From assembly GCA_921293015.1 (NCBI GenBank), contig OV121094.1, positions 39,120,054 through 39,184,053 of the forward strand: a DNA stretch of 64,000 nucleotides, given 5' to 3'. Shown in pieces: positions 26,301 to 41,200 of this stretch. Both the position numbers and the translations under genes were made by a program. The notes under the pieces were generated by a model. The model did no database searches and was not told where the DNA came from. It worked only from the letters and a program-made list of their open reading frames with translations. The DNA comes from Phorcus lineatus. Taxonomy: Eukaryota; Mollusca; Gastropoda; Trochida; Trochidae. Numbering within the stretch: position 1 is the stretch's first letter; each line of letters begins with the position of its first letter.

Positions 26301-26829
26301 CCAAACCAAGAATCTGACAGGAAATTGGTATTGCTCAATCGATAGAACACAATGTGATGTACATTTGATGAAAGTTTGGTTTAGAAATATGCATTTTTAA
26401 GAAAGTTATCGCGCTCGCTACAACAATATGCATATATTGGACATAGTCTTATTCCGCGATTTTGGTCAAAATCAGCTATCTGTACCTGTTTAAGCTCGAA
26501 TCTGGAGCCCAAACCAAGAATCTGACAGGAAATTGGTATTGCTCAATCGATAGAACACAATGTGATGTACATTTGATGAAAGTTTGGTTTAGAAATATGC
26601 ATTTTTAAGAAAGTTATCGCGCTCGTTACAACAATATGCATATATTGGACATAGTCTTTTTCCGCGATTTTGGTCAAAATCAGCTATCTGTACCTGTTTA
26701 AGCTCGAATCTGGAGCCCAAACCAAGAATCTGACAGGAAATTGGTATTGCTCAATCGATAGAACACAATGTGATGTACATTTGATGAAAGTTTGGTTTAG
26801 AAATATGCATTTTTAAGAAAGTTATCGCG

Positions 26830-27660
26830 CTCGCTACAACATTATGCATATATTGGACATAGTCTTTTTCCGCGATTTTGGTCAAAATCAGCTATCTGTA
26901 CCTGTTTAAGCTCGAATCTGGAGCCCAAACCAAGAATCTGACAGGAAATTGGTATTGCTCAATCGATAGAACACAATGTGATGTACATTTGATGAAAGTT
27001 TGGTTTAGAAATATGCATTTTTAAGAAAGTTATCGCGCTCGTTACAACAATATGCATATATGGACATAGTCTTATTCCGCGATTTTGGTCAAAATCAGCT
27101 ATCTGTACCTGTTTAAGCTCGAATCTGGAGCCCAAACCAAGAATCTGACAGGAAATTGGTATTGCTCAATCGATAGAACACAATGTGATGTACATTTGAT
27201 GAAAGTTTGGTTTAGAAATATGCTTTTTTAAGAAAGTTATCGCGCTCGCTACAACAATATGCATATATTGGACATAGTCTTATTCCGCGATTTTGGTCAA
27301 AATCAGCTATCTGTACCTGTTTAAGCTCGAATCTGGAGCCCAAACCAAGAATCTGACAGGAAATTGGTATTGCTCAATCGATAGAACACAATGTGATGTA
27401 CATTTGATGAAAGTTTGGTTTAGAAATATGCATTTTTAAGAAAGTTATCGCGCTGGCTACAACAATATGCATATATTGGACATAGTCTTTTTCCGCGATT
27501 TTGGTCAAAATCAGCTATCTGTACCTGTTTAAGCTCGAATCTGGAGCCCAAACCAAGAATCTAACAGGAAATTGGTATTGCTCAATCGATAGAACACAAT
27601 GTGATGTACATTTGATGAAAGTTTGGTTTAGAAATATGCTTTTTTAAGAAAGTTATCGCG
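26830..27660 (+). repeat. 831-bp four-monomer cassette, copy 1
   Basis: The order is an ACATTATG monomer, a 207-bp CTCGTT monomer with TATATGGAC, CTTATTCC and ATGCTTTTTT, a CTTATTCC monomer, and a CTGGCT monomer. In this copy the CTGGCT monomer also carries CTAACAGG and ATGCTTTTTT. Confidence 0.8.
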
Positions 27661-28908
27661 CTCGCTACAACAATATGCATATATTGGACATAGTCTTTTT
27701 CCGCGATTTTGGTCAAAATCAGCTATCTGTACCTGTTTAAGCTCGAATCTGGAGCCCAAACCAAGAATCTGACAGGAAATTGGTATTGCTCAATCGATAG
27801 AACACAATGTGATGTACATTTGATGAAAGTTTGGTTTAGAAATATGCATTTTTAAGAAAGTTATCGCGCTGGCTACAACAATATGCATATATTGGACATA
27901 GTCTTTTTCCGCGATTTTGGTCAAAATCAGCTATCTGTACCTGTTTAAGCTCGAATCTGGAGCCCAAACCAAGAATCTGACAGGAAATTGGTATTGCTCA
28001 ATCGATAGAACACAATGTGATGTACATTTGATGAAAGTTTGGTTTAGAAATATGCATTTTTAAGAAAGTTATCGCGCTGGCTACAACAATATGCATATAT
28101 TGGACATAGTCTTTTTCCGCGATTTTGGTCAAAATCAGCTATCTGTACCTGTTTAAGCTCGAATCTGGAGCCCAAACCAAGAATCTGACAGGAAATTGGT
28201 ATTGCTCAATCGATAGAACACAATGTGATGTACATTTGATGAAAGTTTGGTTTAGAAATATGCATTTTTAAGAAAGTTATCGCGCTCGCTACAACAATAT
28301 GCATATATTGGACATAGTCTTTTTCCGCGATTTTGGTCAAAATCAGCTATCTGTACCTGTTTAAGCTCGAATCTGGAGCCCAAACCAAGAATCTGACAGG
28401 AAATTGGTATTGCTCAATCGATAGAACACAATGTGATGTACATTTGATGAAAGTTTGGTTTAGAAATATGCATTTTTAAGAAAGTTATCGCGCTCGCTAC
28501 AACAATATGCATATATTGGACATAGTCTTATTCCGCGATTTTGGTCAAAATCAGCTATCTGTACCTGTTTAAGCTCGAATCTGGAGCCCAAACCAAGAAT
28601 CTGACAGGAAATTGGTATTGCTCAATCGATAGAACACAATGTGATGTACATTTGATGAAAGTTTGGTTTAGAAATATGCATTTTTAAGAAAGTTATCGCG
28701 CTCGTTACAACAATATGCATATATTGGACATAGTCTTTTTCCGCGATTTTGGTCAAAATCAGCTATCTGTACCTGTTTAAGCTCGAATCTGGAGCCCAAA
28801 CCAAGAATCTGACAGGAAATTGGTATTGCTCAATCGATAGAACACAATGTGATGTACATTTGATGAAAGTTTGGTTTAGAAATATGCATTTTTAAGAAAG
28901 TTATCGCG

Positions 28909-29739
28909 CTCGCTACAACATTATGCATATATTGGACATAGTCTTTTTCCGCGATTTTGGTCAAAATCAGCTATCTGTACCTGTTTAAGCTCGAATCTGG
29001 AGCCCAAACCAAGAATCTGACAGGAAATTGGTATTGCTCAATCGATAGAACACAATGTGATGTACATTTGATGAAAGTTTGGTTTAGAAATATGCATTTT
29101 TAAGAAAGTTATCGCGCTCGTTACAACAATATGCATATATGGACATAGTCTTATTCCGCGATTTTGGTCAAAATCAGCTATCTGTACCTGTTTAAGCTCG
29201 AATCTGGAGCCCAAACCAAGAATCTGACAGGAAATTGGTATTGCTCAATCGATAGAACACAATGTGATGTACATTTGATGAAAGTTTGGTTTAGAAATAT
29301 GCTTTTTTAAGAAAGTTATCGCGCTCGCTACAACAATATGCATATATTGGACATAGTCTTATTCCGCGATTTTGGTCAAAATCAGCTATCTGTACCTGTT
29401 TAAGCTCGAATCTGGAGCCCAAACCAAGAATATGACAGGAAATTGGTATTGCTCAATCGATAGAACACAATGTGATGTACATTTGATGAAAGTTTGGTTT
29501 AGAAATATGCATTTTTAAGAAAGTTATCGCGCTGGCTACAACAATATGCATATATTGGACATAGTCTTTTTCCGCGATTTTGGTCAAAATCAGCTATCTG
29601 TACCTGTTTAAGCTCGAATCTGGAGCCCAAACCAAGAATCTGACAGGAAATTGGTATTGCTCAATCGATAGAACACAATGTGATGTACATTTGATGAAAG
29701 TTTGGTTTAGAAATATGCATTTTTAAGAAAGTTATCGCG
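28909..29739 (+). repeat. 831-bp four-monomer cassette, copy 2
   Basis: It has the same monomer order as copy 1. Its CTTATTCC member has a private AATATGACAGG near 29,430. Confidence 0.8.
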
Positions 29740-31403
29740 CTGGCTACAACAATATGCATATATTGGACATAGTCTTTTTCCGCGATTTTGGTCAAAATCA
29801 GCTATCTGTACCTGTTTAAGCTCGAATCTGGAGCCCAAACCAAGAATCTGACAGGAAATTGGTATTGCTCAATCGATAGAACACAATGTGATGTACATTT
29901 GATGAAAGTTTGGTTTAGAAATATGCATTTTTAAGAAAGTTATCGCGCTCGCTACAACAATATGCATATATTGGACATAGTCTTTTTCCGCGATTTTGGT
30001 CAAAATCAGCTATCTGTACCTGTTTAAGCTCGAATCTGGAGCCCAAACCAAGAATCTGACAGGAAATTGGTATTGCTCAATCGATAGAACACAATGTGAT
30101 GTACATTTGATGAAAGTTTGGTTTAGAAATATGCATTTTTAAGAAAGTTATCGCGCTCGCTACAACAATATGCATATATTGGACATAGTCTTATTCCGCG
30201 ATTTTGGTCAAAATCAGCTATCTGTACCTGTTTAAGCTCGAATCTGGAGCCCAAACCAAGAATCTGACAGGAAATTGGTATTGCTCAATCGATAGAACAC
30301 AATGTGATGTACATTTGATGAAAGTTTGGTTTAGAAATATGCATTTTTAAGAAAGTTATCGCGCTCGTTACAACAATATGCATATATTGGACATAGTCTT
30401 TTTCCGCGATTTTGGTCAAAATCAGCTATCTGTACCTGTTTAAGCTCGAATCTGGAGCCCAAACCAAGAATCTGACAGGAAATTGGTATTGCTCAATCGA
30501 TAGAACACAATGTGATGTACATTTGATGAAAGTTTGGTTTAGAAATATGCATTTTTAAGAAAGTTATCGCGCTCGCTACAACAATATGCATATATTGGAC
30601 ATAGTCTTATTCCGCGATTTTGGTCAAAATCAGCTATCTGTACCTGTTTAAGCTCGAATCTGGAGCCCAAACCAAGAATCTGACAGGAAATTGGTATTGC
30701 TCAATCGATAGAACACAATGTGATGTACATTTGATGAAAGTTTGGTTTAGAAATATGCATTTTTAAGAAAGTTATCGCGCTCGTTACAACAATATGCATA
30801 TATTGGACATAGTCTTTTTCCGCGATTTTGGTCAAAATCAGCTATCTGTACCTGTTTAAGCTCGAATCTGGAGCCCAAACCAAGAATCTGACAGGAAATT
30901 GGTATTGCTCAATCGATAGAACACAATGTGATGTACATTTGATGAAAGTTTGGTTTAGAAATATGCATTTTTAAGAAAGTTATCGCGCTCGCTACAACAA
31001 TATGCATATATTGGACATAGTCTTATTCCGCGATTTTGGTCAAAATCAGCTATCTGTACCTGTTTAAGCTCGAATCTGGAGCCCAAACCAAGAATCTGAC
31101 AGGAAATTGGTATTGCTCAATCGATAGAACACAATGTGATGTACATTTGATGAAAGTTTGGTTTAGAAATATGCATTTTTAAGAAAGTTATCGCGCTCGT
31201 TACAACAATATGCATATATTGGACATAGTCTTTTTCCGCGATTTTGGTCAAAATCAGCTATCTGTACCTGTTTAAGCTCGAATCTGGAGCCCAAACCAAG
31301 AATCTGACAGGAAATTGGTATTGCTCAATCGATAGAACACAATGTGATGTACATTTGATGAAAGTTTGGTTTAGAAATATGCATTTTTAAGAAAGTTATC
31401 GCG

Positions 31404-32234
31404 CTCGCTACAACATTATGCATATATTGGACATAGTCTTTTTCCGCGATTTTGGTCAAAATCAGCTATCTGTACCTGTTTAAGCTCGAATCTGGAGCCC
31501 AAACCAAGAATCTGACAGGAAATTGGTATTGCTCAATCGATAGAACACAATGTGATGTACATTTGATGAAAGTTTGGTTTAGAAATATGCATTTTTAAGA
31601 AAGTTATCGCGCTCGTTACAACAATATGCATATATGGACATAGTCTTATTCCGCGATTTTGGTCAAAATCAGCTATCTGTACCTGTTTAAGCTCGAATCT
31701 GGAGCCCAAACCAAGAATCTGACAGGAAATTGGTATTGCTCAATCGATAGAACACAATGTGATGTACATTTGATGAAAGTTTGGTTTAGAAATATGCTTT
31801 TTTAAGAAAGTTATCGCGCTCGCTACAACAATATGCATATATTGGACATAGTCTTATTCCGCGATTTTGGTCAAAATCAGCTATCTGTACCTGTTTAAGC
31901 TCGAATCTGGAGCCCAAACCAAGAATCTGACAGGAAATTGGTATTGCTCAATCGATAGAACACAATGTGATGTACATTTGATGAAAGTTTGGTTTAGAAA
32001 TATGCATTTTTAAGAAAGTTATCGCGCTGGCTACAACAATATGCATATATTGGACATAGTCTTTTTCCGCGATTTTGGTCAAAATCAGCTATCTGTACCT
32101 GTTTAAGCTCGAATCTGGAGCCCAAACCAAGAATCTGACAGGAAATTGGTATTGCTCAATCGATAGAACACAATGTGATGTACATTTGATGAAAGTTTGG
32201 TTTAGAAATATGCATTTTTAAGAAAGTTATCGCG
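31404..32234 (+). repeat. 831-bp four-monomer cassette, copy 3
   Basis: It has the same order of the four linked monomer types. Upstream, 29,948-31,403 alternates CTTATTCC and CTCGTT monomers in 416-bp steps. Confidence 0.8.
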
Positions 32235-32858
32235 CTCGTTACAACAATATGCATATATTGGACATAGTCTTTTTCCGCGATTTTGGTCAAAATCAGCTAT
32301 CTGTACCTGTTTAAGCTCGAATCTGGAGCCCAAACCAAGAATCTGACAGGAAATTGGTATTGCTCAATCGATAGAACACAATGTGATGTACATTTGATGA
32401 AAGTTTGGTTTAGAAATATGCATTTTTAAGAAAGTTATCGCGCTCGCTACAACAATATGCATATATTGGACATAGTCTTATTCCGCGATTTTGGTCAAAA
32501 TCAGCTATCTGTACCTGTTTAAGCTCGAATCTGGAGCCCAAACCAAGAATCTGACAGGAAATTGGTATTGCTCAATCGATAGAACACAATGTGATGTACA
32601 GTTGATGAAAGTTTGGTTTAGAAATATGCATTTTTAAGAAAGTTATCGCGCTCGTTACAACAATATGCATATATTGGACATAGTCTTTTTCCGCGATTTT
32701 GGTCAAAATCAGCTATCTGTACCTGTTTAAGCTCGAATCAGGAGCCCAAACCAAGAATCTGACAGGAAATTGGTATTGCTCAATCGATAGAACACAATGT
32801 GATGTACATTTGATGAAAGTTTGGTTTAGAAATATGCATTTTTAAGAAAGTTATCGCG

Positions 32859-33689
32859 CTCGCTACAACATTATGCATATATTGGACATAGTCTTTTTCC
32901 GCGATTTTGGTCAAAATCAGCTATCTGTACCTGTTTAAGCTCGAATCTGGAGCCCAAACCAAGAATCTGACAGGAAATTGGTATTGCTCAATCGATAGAA
33001 CACAATGTGATGTACATTTGATGAAAGTTTGGTTTAGAAATATGCATTTTTAAGAAAGTTATCGCGCTCGTTACAACAATATGCATATATGGACATAGTC
33101 TTATTCCGCGATTTTGGTCAAAATCAGCTATCTGTACCTGTTTAAGCTCGAATCTGGAGCCCAAACCAAGAATCTGACAGGAAATTGGTATTGCTCAATC
33201 GATAGAACACAATGTGATGTACATTTGATGAAAGTTTGGTTTAGAAATATGCTTTTTTAAGAAAGTTATCGCGCTCGCTACAACAATATGCATATATTGG
33301 ACATAGTCTTATTCCGCGATTTTGGTCAAAATCAGCTATCTGTACCTGTTTAAGCTCGAATCTGGAGCCCAAACCAAGAATCTGACAGGAAATTGGTATT
33401 GCTCAATCGATAGAACACAATGTGATGTACATTTGATGAAAGTTTGGTTTAGAAATATGCATTTTTAAGAAAGTTATCGCGCTGGCTACAACAATATGCA
33501 TATATTGGACATAGTCTTTTTCCGCGATTTTGGTCAAAATCAGCTATCTGTACCTGTTTAAGCTCGAATCTGGAGCCCAAACCAAGAATCTGACAGGAAA
33601 TTGGTATTGCTCAATCGATAGAACACAATGTGATGTACATTTGATGAAAGTTTGGTTTAGAAATATGCATTTTTAAGAAAGTTATCGCG
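32859..33689 (+). repeat. 831-bp four-monomer cassette, copy 4
   Basis: It has the same order. It starts only seven monomers (1,455 bp) after copy 3, the closest spacing in the series. Private changes GTACAGTTG near 32,599 and AATCAGGAG near 32,738 lie just upstream. Confidence 0.8.
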
Positions 33690-34313
33690 CTGGCTACAAC
33701 AATATGCATATATTGGACATAGTCTTTTTCCGCGATTTTGGTCAAAATCAGCTATCTGTACCTGTTTAAGCTCGAATCTGGAGCCCAAACCAAGAATCTG
33801 ACAGGAAATTGGTATTGCTCAATCGATAGAACACAATGTGATGTACATTTGATGAAAGTTTGGTTTAGAAATATGCATTTTTAAGAAAGTTATCGCGCTC
33901 GCTACAACATTATGCATATATTGGACATAGTCTTTTTCCGCGATTTTGGTCAAAATCAGCTATCTGTACCTGTTTAAGCTCGAATCTGGAGCCCAAACCA
34001 AGAATCTGACAGGAAATTGGTATTGCTCAATCGATAGAACACAATGTGATGTACATTTGATGAAAGTTTGGTTTAGAAATATGCATTTTTAAGAAAGTTA
34101 TCGCGCTCGTTACAACAATATGCATATATTGGACATAGTCTTTTTCCGCGATTTTGGTCAAAATCAGCTATCTGTACCTGTTTAAGCTCGAATCTGGAGC
34201 CCAAACCAAGAATCTGACAGGAAATTGGTATTGCTCAATCGATAGAACACAATGTGATGTACATTTGATGAAAGTTTGGTTTAGAAATATGCATTTTTAA
34301 GAAAGTTATCGCG

Positions 34314-35145
34314 CTGGCTACAACAATATGCATATATTGGACATAGTCTTTTTCCGCGATTTTGGTCAAAATCAGCTATCTGTACCTGTTTAAGCTCGAA
34401 TCTGGAGCCCAAACCAAGAATCTAACAGGAAATTGGTATTGCTCAATCGATAGAACACAATGTGATGTACATTTGATGAAAGTTTGGTTTAGAAATATGC
34501 TTTTTTAAGAAAGTTATCGCGCTCGCTACAACAATATGCATATATTGGACATAGTCTTTTTCCGCGATTTTGGTCAAAATCAGCTATCTGTACCTGTTTA
34601 AGCTCGAATCTGGAGCCCAAACCAAGAATCTGACAGGAAATTGGTATTGCTCAATCGATAGAACACAATGTGATGTACATTTGATGAAAGTTTGGTTTAG
34701 AAATATGCATTTTTAAGAAAGTTATCGCGCTCGTTACAACAATATGCATATATTGGACATAGTCTTTTTCCGCGATTTTGGTCAAAATCAGCTATCTGTA
34801 CCTGTTTAAGCTCGAATCTGGAGCCCAAACCAAGAATCTAACAGGAAATTGGTATTGCTCAATCGATAGAACACAATGTGATGTACATTTGATGAAAGTT
34901 TGGTTTAGAAATATGCTTTTTTAAGAAAGTTATCGCGCTCGCTACAACAATATGCATATATTGGACATAGTCTTTTTCCGCGATTTTGGTCAAAATCAGC
35001 TATCTGTACCTGTTTAAGCTCGAATCTGGAGCCCAAACCAAGAATCTGACAGGAAATTGGTATTGCTCAATCGATAGAACACAATGTGATGTACATTTGA
35101 TGAAAGTTTGGTTTAGAAATATGCATTTTTAAGAAAGTTATCGCG
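34314..35145 (+). repeat. Tandem dimer duplication with CTAACAGG plus ATGCTTTTTT
   Basis: The monomers at 34,314 and 34,730 both carry the linked pair CTAACAGG and ATGCTTTTTT, and each is followed by a plain CTCGCT monomer. The first starts CTGGCT and the second CTCGTT, so the left end has been exchanged while the rest was kept. The same linked pair appears at 27,453 and 38,056. Confidence 0.75.
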
Positions 35146-35561
35146 CTCGTTACAACAATATGCATATATTGGACATAGTCTTTTTCCGCGATTTTGGTCA
35201 AAATCAGCTATCTGTACCTGTTTAAGCTCGAATCTGGAGCCCAAACCAAGAATCTGACAGGAAATTGGTATTGCTCAATCGATAGAACACAATGTGATGT
35301 ACATTTGATGAAAGTTTGGTTTAGAAATATGCATTTTTAAGAAAGTTATCGCGCTCGTTACAACAATATGCATATATTGGACATAGTCTTTTTCCGCGAT
35401 TTTGGTCAAAATCAGCTATCTGTACCTGTTTAAGCTCGAATCTGGAGCCCAAACCAAGAATCTGACAGGAAATTGGTATTGCTCAATCGATAGAACACAA
35501 TGTGATGTACATTTGATGAAAGTTTGGTTTAGAAATATGCATTTTTAAGAAAGTTATCGCG

Positions 35562-36392
35562 CTCGCTACAACATTATGCATATATTGGACATAGTCTTTT
35601 TCCGCGATTTTGGTCAAAATCAGCTATCTGTACCTGTTTAAGCTCGAATCTGGAGCCCAAACCAAGAATCTGACAGGAAATTGGTATTGCTCAATCGATA
35701 GAACACAATGTGATGTACATTTGATGAAAGTTTGGTTTAGAAATATGCATTTTTAAGAAAGTTATCGCGCTCGTTACAACAATATGCATATATGGACATA
35801 GTCTTATTCCGCGATTTTGGTCAAAATCAGCTATCTGTACCTGTTTAAGCTCGAATCTGGAGCCCAAACCAAGAATCTGACAGGAAATTGGTATTGCTCA
35901 ATCGATAGAACACAATGTGATGTACATTTGATGAAAGTTTGGTTTAGAAATATGCTTTTTTAAGAAAGTTATCGCGCTCGCTACAACAATATGCATATAT
36001 TGGACATAGTCTTATTCCGCGATTTTGGTCAAAATCAGCTATCTGTACCTGTTTAAGCTCGAATCTGGAGCCCAAACCAAGAATCTGACAGGAAATTGGT
36101 ATTGCTCAATCGATAGAACACAATGTGATGTACATTTGATGAAAGTTTGGTTTAGAAATATGCATTTTTAAGAAAGTTATCGCGCTGGCTACAACAATAT
36201 GCATATATTGGACATAGTCTTTTTCCGCGATTTTGGTCAAAATCAGCTATCTGTACCTGTTTAAGCTCGAATCTGGAGCCCAAACCAAGAATCTGACAGG
36301 AAATTGGTATTGCTCAATCGATAGAACACAATGTGATGTACATTTGATGAAAGTTTGGTTTAGAAATATGCATTTTTAAGAAAGTTATCGCG
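35562..36392 (+). repeat. 831-bp four-monomer cassette, copy 5
   Basis: It has the same order as the other copies and is followed by two further CTGGCT monomers (36,393 and 36,601). Confidence 0.8.
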
Positions 36393-37432
36393 CTGGCTAC
36401 AACAATATGCATATATTGGACATAGTCTTTTTCCGCGATTTTGGTCAAAATCAGCTATCTGTACCTGTTTAAGCTCGAATCTGGAGCCCAAACCAAGAAT
36501 CTGACAGGAAATTGGTATTGCTCAATCGATAGAACACAATGTGATGTACATTTGATGAAAGTTTGGTTTAGAAATATGCATTTTTAAGAAAGTTATCGCG
36601 CTGGCTACAACAATATGCATATATTGGACATAGTCTTTTTCCGCGATTTTGGTCAAAATCAGCTATCTGTACCTGTTTAAGCTCGAATCTGGAGCCCAAA
36701 CCAAGAATCTGACAGGAAATTGGTATTGCTCAATCGATAGAACACAATGTGATGTACATTTGATGAAAGTTTGGTTTAGAAATATGCATTTTTAAGAAAG
36801 TTATCGCGCTCGCTACAACAATATGCATATATTGGACATAGTCTTTTTCCGCGATTTTGGTCAAAATCAGCTATCTGTACCTGTTTAAGCTCGAATCTGG
36901 AGCCCAAACCAAGAATCTGACAGGAAATTGGTATTGCTCAATCGATAGAACACAATGTGATGTACATTTGATGAAAGTTTGGTTTAGAAATATGCATTTT
37001 TAAGAAAGTTATCGCGCTCGCTACAACAATATGCATATATTGGACATAGTCTTATTCCGCGATTTTGGTCAAAATCAGCTATCTGTACCTGTTTAAGCTC
37101 GAATCTGGAGCCCAAACCAAGAATCTGACAGGAAATTGGTATTGCTCAATCGATAGAACACAATGTGATGTACATTTGATGAAAGTTTGGTTTAGAAATA
37201 TGCATTTTTAAGAAAGTTATCGCGCTCGTTACAACAATATGCATATATTGGACATAGTCTTTTTCCGCGATTTTGGTCAAAATCAGCTATCTGTACCTGT
37301 TTAAGCTCGAATCTGGAGCCCAAACCAAGAATCTGACAGGAAATTGGTATTGCTCAATCGATAGAACACAATGTGATGTACATTTGATGAAAGTTTGGTT
37401 TAGAAATATGCATTTTTAAGAAAGTTATCGCG

Positions 37433-38263
37433 CTCGCTACAACATTATGCATATATTGGACATAGTCTTTTTCCGCGATTTTGGTCAAAATCAGCTATCT
37501 GTACCTGTTTAAGCTCGAATCTGGAGCCCAAACCAAGAATCTGACAGGAAATTGGTATTGCTCAATCGATAGAACACAATGTGATGTACATTTGATGAAA
37601 GTTTGGTTTAGAAATATGCATTTTTAAGAAAGTTATCGCGCTCGTTACAACAATATGCATATATGGACATAGTCTTATTCCGCGATTTTGGTCAAAATCA
37701 GCTATCTGTACCTGTTTAAGCTCGAATCTGGAGCCCAAACCAAGAATCTGACAGGAAATTGGTATTGCTCAATCGATAGAACACAATGTGATGTACATTT
37801 GATGAAAGTTTGGTTTAGAAATATGCTTTTTTAAGAAAGTTATCGCGCTCGCTACAACAATATGCATATATTGGACATAGTCTTATTCCGCGATTTTGGT
37901 CAAAATCAGCTATCTGTACCTGTTTAAGCTCGAATCTGGAGCCCAAACCAAGAATCTGACAGGAAATTGGTATTGCTCAATCGATAGAACACAATGTGAT
38001 GTACATTTGATGAAAGTTTGGTTTAGAAATATGCATTTTTAAGAAAGTTATCGCGCTGGCTACAACAATATGCATATATTGGACATAGTCTTTTTCCGCG
38101 ATTTTGGTCAAAATCAGCTATCTGTACCTGTTTAAGCTCGAATCTGGAGCCCAAACCAAGAATCTAACAGGAAATTTGTATTGCTCAATCAATAGAACAC
38201 AATGTGATGTACATTTGATGAAAGTTTGGTTTAGAAATATGCTTTTTTAAGAAAGTTATCGCG
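37433..38263 (+). repeat. 831-bp four-monomer cassette, copy 6
   Basis: It has the same order. Its last monomer (38,056-38,263) carries CTAACAGG and ATGCTTTTTT and has private changes AAATTTGTA and ATCAATAG, the latter destroying the ClaI-type site. It is one of the most changed monomers in domain B. Confidence 0.8.
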
Positions 38264-41200
38264 CTCGCTACAACAATATGCATATATTGGACATAGTCTT
38301 TTTCCGCGATTTTGGTCAAAATCAGCTATCTGTACCTGTTTAAGCTCGAATCTGGAGCCCAAACCAAGAATCTGACAGGAAATTGGTATTGCTCAATCGA
38401 TAGAACACAATGTGATGTACATTTGATGAAAGTTTGGTTTAGAAATATGCATTTTTAAGAAAGTTATCGCGCTCGTTACAACAATATGCATATATTGGAC
38501 ATAGTCTTTTTCCGCGATTTTGGTCAAAATCAGCTATCTGTACCTGTTTAAGCTCGAATCTGGAGCCCAAACCAAGAATCTGACAGGAAATTGGTATTGC
38601 TCAATCGATAGAACACAATGTGATGTACATTTGATGAAAGTTTGGTTTAGAAATATGCATTTTTAAGAAAGTTATCGCGCTCGCTACAACAATATGCATA
38701 TATTGGACATAGTCTTTTTCCGCGATTTTGGTCAAAATCAGCTATCTGTACCTGTTTAAGCTCGAATCTGGAGCCCAAACCAAGAATCTGACAGGAAATT
38801 GGTATTGCTCAATCGATAGAACACAATGTGATGTACATTTGATGAAAGTTTGGTTTAGAAATATGCATTTTTAAGAAAGTTATCGCGCTCGTTACAACAA
38901 TATGCATATATTGGACATAGTCTTTTTCCGCGATTTTGGTCAAAATCAGCTATCTGTACCTGTTTAAGCTCGAATCTGGAGCCCAAACCAAGAATCTGAC
39001 AGGAAATTGGTATTGCTCAATCGATAGAACACAATGTGATGTACATTTGATGAAAGTTTGGTTTAGAAATATGCATTTTTAAGAAAGTTATCGCGCTCGC
39101 TACAACAATATGCATATATTGGACATAGTCTTTTTCCGCGATTTTGGTCAAAATCAGCTATCTGTACCTGTTTAAGCTCGAATCTGGAGCCCAAACCAAG
39201 AATCTGACAGGAAATTGGTATTGCTCAATCGATAGAACACAATGTGATGTACATTTGATGAAAGTTTGGTTTAGAAATATGCATTTTTAAGAAAGTTATC
39301 GCGCTCGCTACAACATTATGCATATATTGGACATAGTCTTTTTCCGCGATTTTGGTCAAAATCAGCTATCTGTACCTGTTTAAGCTCGAATCTGGAGCCC
39401 AAACCAAGAATCTGACAGGAAATTGGTATTGCTCAATCGATAGAACACAATGTGATGTACATTTGATGAAAGTTTGGTTTAGAAATATGCATTTTTAAGA
39501 AAGTTATCGCGCTCGTTACAACAATATGCATATATTGGACATAGTCTTTTTCCGCGATTTTGGTCAAAATCAGCTATCTGTACCTGTTTAAGCTCGAATC
39601 TGGAGCCCAAACCAAGAATCTGACAGGAAATTGGTATTGCTCAATCGATAGAACACAATGTGATGTACATTTGATGAAAGTTTGGTTTAGAAATATGCAT
39701 TTTTAAGAAAGTTATCGCGCTGGCTACAACAATATGCATATATTGGACATAGTCTTTTTCCGCGATTTTGGTCAAAATCAGCTATCTGTACCTGTTTAAG
39801 CTCGAATCTGGAGCCCAAACCAAGAATCTGACAGGAAATTGGTATTGCTCAATCGATAGAACACAATGTGATGTACATTTGATGAAAGTTTGGTTTAGAA
39901 ATATGCATTTTTAAGAAAGTTATCGCGCTCGCTACAACATTATGCATATATTGGACATAGTCTTTTTCCGCGATTTTGGTCAAAATTAGCTATCTGTACC
40001 TGTTTAAGCTCGAATCTGGAGCCCAAACCAAGAATCTGACAGGAAATTGGTATTGCTCAATCGATAGAACACAATGTGATGTACATTTGATGAAAGTTTG
40101 GTTTAGAAATATGCATTTTTAAGAAAGTTATCGCGCTCGTTACAACAATATGCATATATTGGACATAGTCTTTTTCCGCGATTTTGGTCAAAATCAGCTA
40201 TCTGTACCTGTTTAAGCTCGAATCTGGAGCCCAAACCAAGAATCTGACAGGAAATTGGTATTGCTCAATCGATAGAACACAATGTGATGTACATTTGATG
40301 AAAGTTTGGTTTAGAAATATGCATTTTTAAGAAAGTTATCGCGCTCGCTACAACATTATGCATATATTGGACATAGTCTTTTTCCGCGATTTTGGTCAAA
40401 ATCAGCTATCTGTACCTGTTTAAGCTCGAATCTGGAGCCCAAACCAAGAATCTGACAGGAAATTGGTATTGCTCAATCGATAGAACACAATGTGATGTAC
40501 ATTTGATGAAAGTTTGGTTTAGAAATATGCATTTTTAAGAAAGTTATCGCGCTCGTTACAACAATATGCATATATTGGACATAGTCTTTTTCCGCGATTT
40601 TGGTCAAAATCAGCTATCTGTACCTGTTTAAGCTCGAATCTGGAGCCCAAACCAAGAATCTGACAGGAAATTGGTATTGCTCAATCGATAGAACACAATG
40701 TGATGTACATTTGATGAAAGTTTGGTTTAGAAATATGCATTTTTAAGAAAGTTATCGCGCTCGTTACAACAATATGCATATATTGGACATAGTCTTTTTC
40801 CGCGATTTTGGTCAAAATCAGCTATCTGTACCTGTTTAAGCTCGAATCTGGAGCCCAAACCAAGAATCTGACAGGAAATTGGTATTGCTCAATCGATAGA
40901 ACACAATGTGATGTACATTTGATGAAAGTTTGGTTTAGAAATATGCATTTTTAAGAAAGTTATCGCGCTCGCTACAACATTATGCATATATTGGACATAG
41001 TCTTTTTCCGCGATTTTGGTCAAAATCAGCTATCTGTACCTGTTTAAGCTCGAATCTGGAGCCCAAACCAAGAATCTGACAGGAAATTGGTATTGCTCAA
41101 TCGATAGAACACAATGTGATGTACATTTGATGAAAGTTTGGTTTAGAAATATGCATTTTAAAGAAAGTTATCGCGCTCGCTACAACAATATGCATATATG

